From the NCBI GenBank assembly GCA_035048815.1, contig JAUCBN010000026.1:18679501-18743500 (forward strand): a stretch of DNA of 64,000 nt, read 5' to 3'. The position numbers and the translations under genes were made by a program. The first letter of the stretch is position 1. Each line of letters starts with the position of its first letter. Source of the stretch: Abelmoschus esculentus (lineage: Eukaryota > Streptophyta > Magnoliopsida > Malvales > Malvaceae). Below, in pieces: positions 61,408 to 64,000 of the stretch. The notes under the pieces were generated by a model. That model worked only from the letters and a program-made list of their open reading frames with translations, made no database searches and was not told the DNA's origin.

Positions 61408-61839
61408 ATGGCCTTTCCGTGCAAGAACTCGTGGTTGCCACTCATCTTCTTCTTCTCCTTCTTCTCCATGTTCCTTCTCACAGTCCAAAGGATGACCGAA
61501 TCCGGCTTTGATGATGGTAAGGAGGTCATCAATATCGTCAACATTATACAGCCGAAGGCCCTTCTTACAGTCCATTGCAAATCCGGAGACGACGATCTTG
61601 GACAGAAAAAGCTGTGGTATGACCAATCATGGGATTTCGAGTTCGAACCCAATTTTTGGGGAACCACGTTGTTCTACTGCAGGTTCTCGTGGGATGGACA
61701 CTCCAAACTCTACGACGTCTACGATCATAGCTGGCCTGATGCTCGCCGAGGCTACCGGGAATGGAGAATTGCAGCGAACGGTCCTTGCACCACTCGGTTT
61801 AAGTTAGAGCCTGAGGTCTATTATTGTTATCCTTGGTAA
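61408..61839 (+). CDS. S-protein homologue (plant self-incompatibility protein S1 family)
   Basis: A single exon of 143 aa. Residues 12-28 (PLIFFFSFFSMFLLTVQ) form a signal peptide, so the protein is secreted. The S1 fold marks are present: VHCKSGDDDLGQKKLWYDQS, FWGTTLFYCRFSWDG, and a C-terminal GPCTTRFKLEPEVYYCYPW, with four Cys that can form the family's two disulphides. S1 is the stigma determinant in poppy; most plants carry many homologues (SPHs) of unknown role, often expressed in reproductive tissue. Function here is not predictable. A paralogue follows 2.35 kb downstream in the same direction. Confidence 0.93.
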   Translation: MAFPCKNSWLPLIFFFSFFSMFLLTVQRMTESGFDDGKEVINIVNIIQPKALLTVHCKSGDDDLGQKKLWYDQSWDFEFEPNFWGTTLFYCRFSWDGHSKLYDVYDHSWPDARRGYREWRIAANGPCTTRFKLEPEVYYCYPW

Positions 61840-62194
61840 GAACAGGCATGTTAGATGACAGACGGTGCATGCACATCGGAATGTACCTTGACATAAGAAA
61901 TAAAGATGTGGTTTAATTATTGGCTAATATATATTTGGTATTTTAATTACCTCAAAATTCTATTCTGCTTGCTATCTCTTTGAATCAAAGAGTATGAAAA
62001 CTGAGTATCAATGGATGAAGAAGAGACGAAATCAAAGTTCAATGTTAACGTTGAAGTTTAAAAAATTTACAGCCCGAAAACGTAAGTGACTTTATTAGTC
62101 GATTTTTAAAATCGATGACTAAATTTATACCGGAAATAAAAAAGTAACTTTTTACGGTAATTAACCCTTTTAATTAAGATCATTCTGAATTTTT

Positions 62195-62820
62195 GTGCTC
62201 AAATTGGTACCTAAATTTGTCACATTCTTTTAAGTCGGTACTTAAAGAATTATAACTCTCAAGTTGATATTTAAACTAGACAGATTCACCTAAATTAGTA
62301 TCAAGACTTATAAATTCTATTAATTTAATCCTAATTCGAAAGAAATCAATAAATTTAACAATTTATATTTATAAATTCTATCAAAATAGTTTTTGTTATT
62401 CTCCTAAATTGTTTGTTCTTCTCTTAGGAAGGTTATATTACTTCCCATGTATAATAAAAATTTAACAATAATTTATTATTTTATCATAAAATATAGTTAT
62501 TCAATTATTTATGTAATTTTATATACTCAATTGATTTATAATATCATATTGTTTTTACTAAATTGATGTGATCTAAAAATATTAAAAATTAAATATATTA
62601 AATTATTTTGAATTAAGATCAAGTTGATAGAGTGTATAAATTTTTAGGGTTAAATTGTTGATAAAAATATCAAAATCATGAATGACATTTAAGTTCAGGT
62701 CCCAACTTGTGAGAAAAGATTCGTTAGGTATTAATTAAGGGAAAACATTTAATTCAAGTACCAACTTGAGAGTAAAATTTTTTTAAGTGAAAAATATTCT
62801 AATTTAAGTACCAACTTAAT
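62195..62820. mobile_element. Inverted-repeat (foldback/MITE-like) element
   Basis: The left arm AAATTGGTACCTAAATT (62201) and CTCTCAAGTTGATATTTAA (62256) recur reversed as AATTTAAGTACCAACTT (62801) and ACTTGAGAGT (62765). Arms of 100-150 bp are diverged. Centre is near 62510. No coding capacity. Confidence 0.55.
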
Positions 62821-63194
62821 TTAATTATTAGTATCAAAATCTTAAATTCTAACCTTAATACTTAATCTTTTAAATATGGTATCCAGTCATAAATATTAAA
62901 TTTTAAATTTATTGTCTTAAATTGATTTCGTTTGAAAAAATTAAGTTTTTCTCACACAGATTAATGAATATGTTCTCTTATTTCACAGGTCAACGATAAT
63001 AACGAAATTTAGTGATAGATTTAATATGATCATCTGTCATTAAAATTTAATGAGGTAACACGAATAATAAAAAAATATAATTATATATTTAATCTATGAT
63101 TTATATTTTAATTTTAATTTTATTTTAATAAAATAATTTAATTGGTGATGACACATGTCACCTAATTGAGGATAAAAAAAAAATAAAAGAATGC

Positions 63195-63270
63195 AGTTCT
63201 TGCCCCTTGTTAGAATAAAACCTAGTAAACTTGGGGTAAAGAACATAACTCTACCATTGAGCCAAATACA
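63195..63270 (-). repeat. tRNA-like fragment
   Basis: On the minus strand TTGGCTCAATGGTAGAGTTA is a good box A / D-arm. A matching box B and acceptor stem are not evident, so this is not a functional tRNA gene; it may be a SINE head. Confidence 0.3.
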
Positions 63271-63688
63271 ATTTTATGATATGACATAAACTTTAATATA
63301 CATGTTAATTCGTCGTCTGCGGATTTAAAATTTATCAAGTTTAAGATTTTAAGTTCGAGTTCGATGTTGATTATTTAAGTTTGGTTTCGTGAGTTGTTTG
63401 GCTCGATTCGAAGTAAATAATTTCATAATATTCTTTTATAAAATACAGTGTCTCGTTAATCCTTCCTAACTTTTTAAGCCAAGTTTTAATTGACTCGATT
63501 CAATTTATTAAATTCTCTGATTAAACCCGAAATTTAAGAAGTTGTAATAAAATTAACTCTTCATTTAAAAAGTAACGATATAATTTGTTTTAATTAAGAG
63601 TAACAATATAATTAATTAACTTAATTAATTCAATATTAACATCAGTTTCTCAAAATCAATTCATTCGTTTCACATGGTTCCAATACTC

Positions 63689-63696
63689 TATAAAAA
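63689..63696 (+). promoter_or_regulatory. TATA box of S1-like gene 2
   Basis: TATAAAAA in the same context (CTC-TATAAAAA-CACT) as before the first S1 gene. Confidence 0.6.
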
Positions 63697-63755
63697 CACT
63701 GCAATAACCAAAACCAAAACCAGAATCATAACCAACTCTTCTTGCCCATTGTATC

Positions 63756-64000
63756 ATGGCTTTTCCGTCCAAGAACTCGTGGTTTCCACTCATCTTCTTC
63801 TTCTCCTTCTTCTCCATGTTCCTTCTCACAGTCCAAATTGACGGCGAAGGTGATAATAGGCAGCACGTCCATATCGTCAACAGGATAGAGCCGAAGACCG
63901 TTCTTACAGTCCATTGTAAATCCGCAGACGACGATCTTGGACAGAAAAAGCTGTCGTATGGCCAAAGATGGGGTTTCGAGTTCGCACCCACACTGTGGGG
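63756..64000 (+). CDS. S-protein homologue (S1 family), second copy, 3' end outside the window
   Basis: The first 81 codons are present and in frame to the window edge. Start MAFPSKNSWFPLIFFFSFFS is nearly identical to copy 1, as is LTVHCKSADDDLGQKKLSYG. The mature N-terminus differs: copy 1 has RMTESGFDDGKEVINIVN, copy 2 the shorter IDGEGDNRQHVHIVN, so changes concentrate right after the signal peptide. The upstream DNA is also duplicated (about 190 bp including the TATA box). Whether the C-terminal cysteines are kept cannot be seen. Confidence 0.92.
   Translation, partial: MAFPSKNSWFPLIFFFSFFSMFLLTVQIDGEGDNRQHVHIVNRIEPKTVLTVHCKSADDDLGQKKLSYGQRWGFEFAPTLW

Larger units (their letters stand above)
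61840..63688. other. Spacer between the tandem S1 genes
   Basis: AT-rich, with an inverted-repeat element (62195-62820) and a tRNA-like fragment (63195-63270). From about 63298 to 63540 a less AT-rich stretch (TTCGAGTTCGATG, GGCTCGATTCGAAG) is probably a worn repeat. The last 130 bases match the upstream region of S1 gene 1. Confidence 0.5.

Noticed and set aside
63195..63270. Functional tRNA gene on the minus strand
   Set aside because: A D-arm-like box A is present, but no anticodon arm, T-arm or acceptor stem can be paired.
1..64000. CRISPR array, prophage, operon or bacterial transfer
   Set aside because: No regular spacer-repeat array or prokaryotic gene cluster; spliced plant genes occur throughout.

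Overview
This window is nuclear DNA from a flowering plant. Genes are split by many short GT-AG introns and separated by AT-rich spacers with decayed small transposable elements, and the products are plant-type (type B hexokinase, GPI-anchored GH17 glucanase, S1-type self-incompatibility homologues, R2R3-MYB, plant asparaginyl-tRNA synthetase with an inserted WHEP domain). Codon use and protein similarity suggest a core eudicot, perhaps Malvaceae (cotton-like); that family guess is weak. I rebuilt exon structures by hand. Nearly every gene closes in frame at the length expected for its family.

Layout. 1-9.9 kb: 3' end of a 3-hydroxyisobutyrate dehydrogenase-like gene (+), hexokinase (-, nine exons), an unrecognised small gene (-), a small TIR transposon with target duplication, and an OXS3-like stress protein (-). 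13-24 kb: GH17/X8 beta-1,3-glucanase (+), two profilins in tandem (-), an HAD acid phosphatase/VSP-like protein (+), and a secreted LRR protein (-). 27-39 kb: cytosolic phosphofructokinase (+) with an in-frame leader ORF, gamma-glutamyltransferase (-) carrying an in-frame stop, a palindromic transposon of nearly 1 kb, and an R2R3-MYB (+). 41-51 kb: ESCRT-III subunit VPS32/SNF7 (-), asparaginyl-tRNA synthetase (+), a broken type B histone acetyltransferase fragment abutting a MITE (-), and mitochondrial ATP synthase subunit g (-). 51-64 kb: prolidase (+), PRMT1-type arginine methyltransferase (+), and two tandem S1/SPH genes (+), the last cut by the window edge.

The genes do not form one pathway; they are a conserved gene neighbourhood. 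From memory, the order matches two paralogous Arabidopsis blocks (around At4g29030-At4g29510 and At5g56590-At5g56740), with each Arabidopsis block keeping a different subset. Three divergent pairs share short intergenic regions (profilin/acid phosphatase, VPS32/AsnRS, ATP synthase g/prolidase).

I found no sign of a new biological system. The observations most worth checking are the nonsense codon in the gamma-glutamyltransferase, the in-frame leader ORF on the phosphofructokinase, the HAT1 pseudogene mosaic beside a MITE, the large foldback element, and a small three-copy MITE family. No rRNA gene, CRISPR array, operon-type regulation or canonical tRNA gene was seen.
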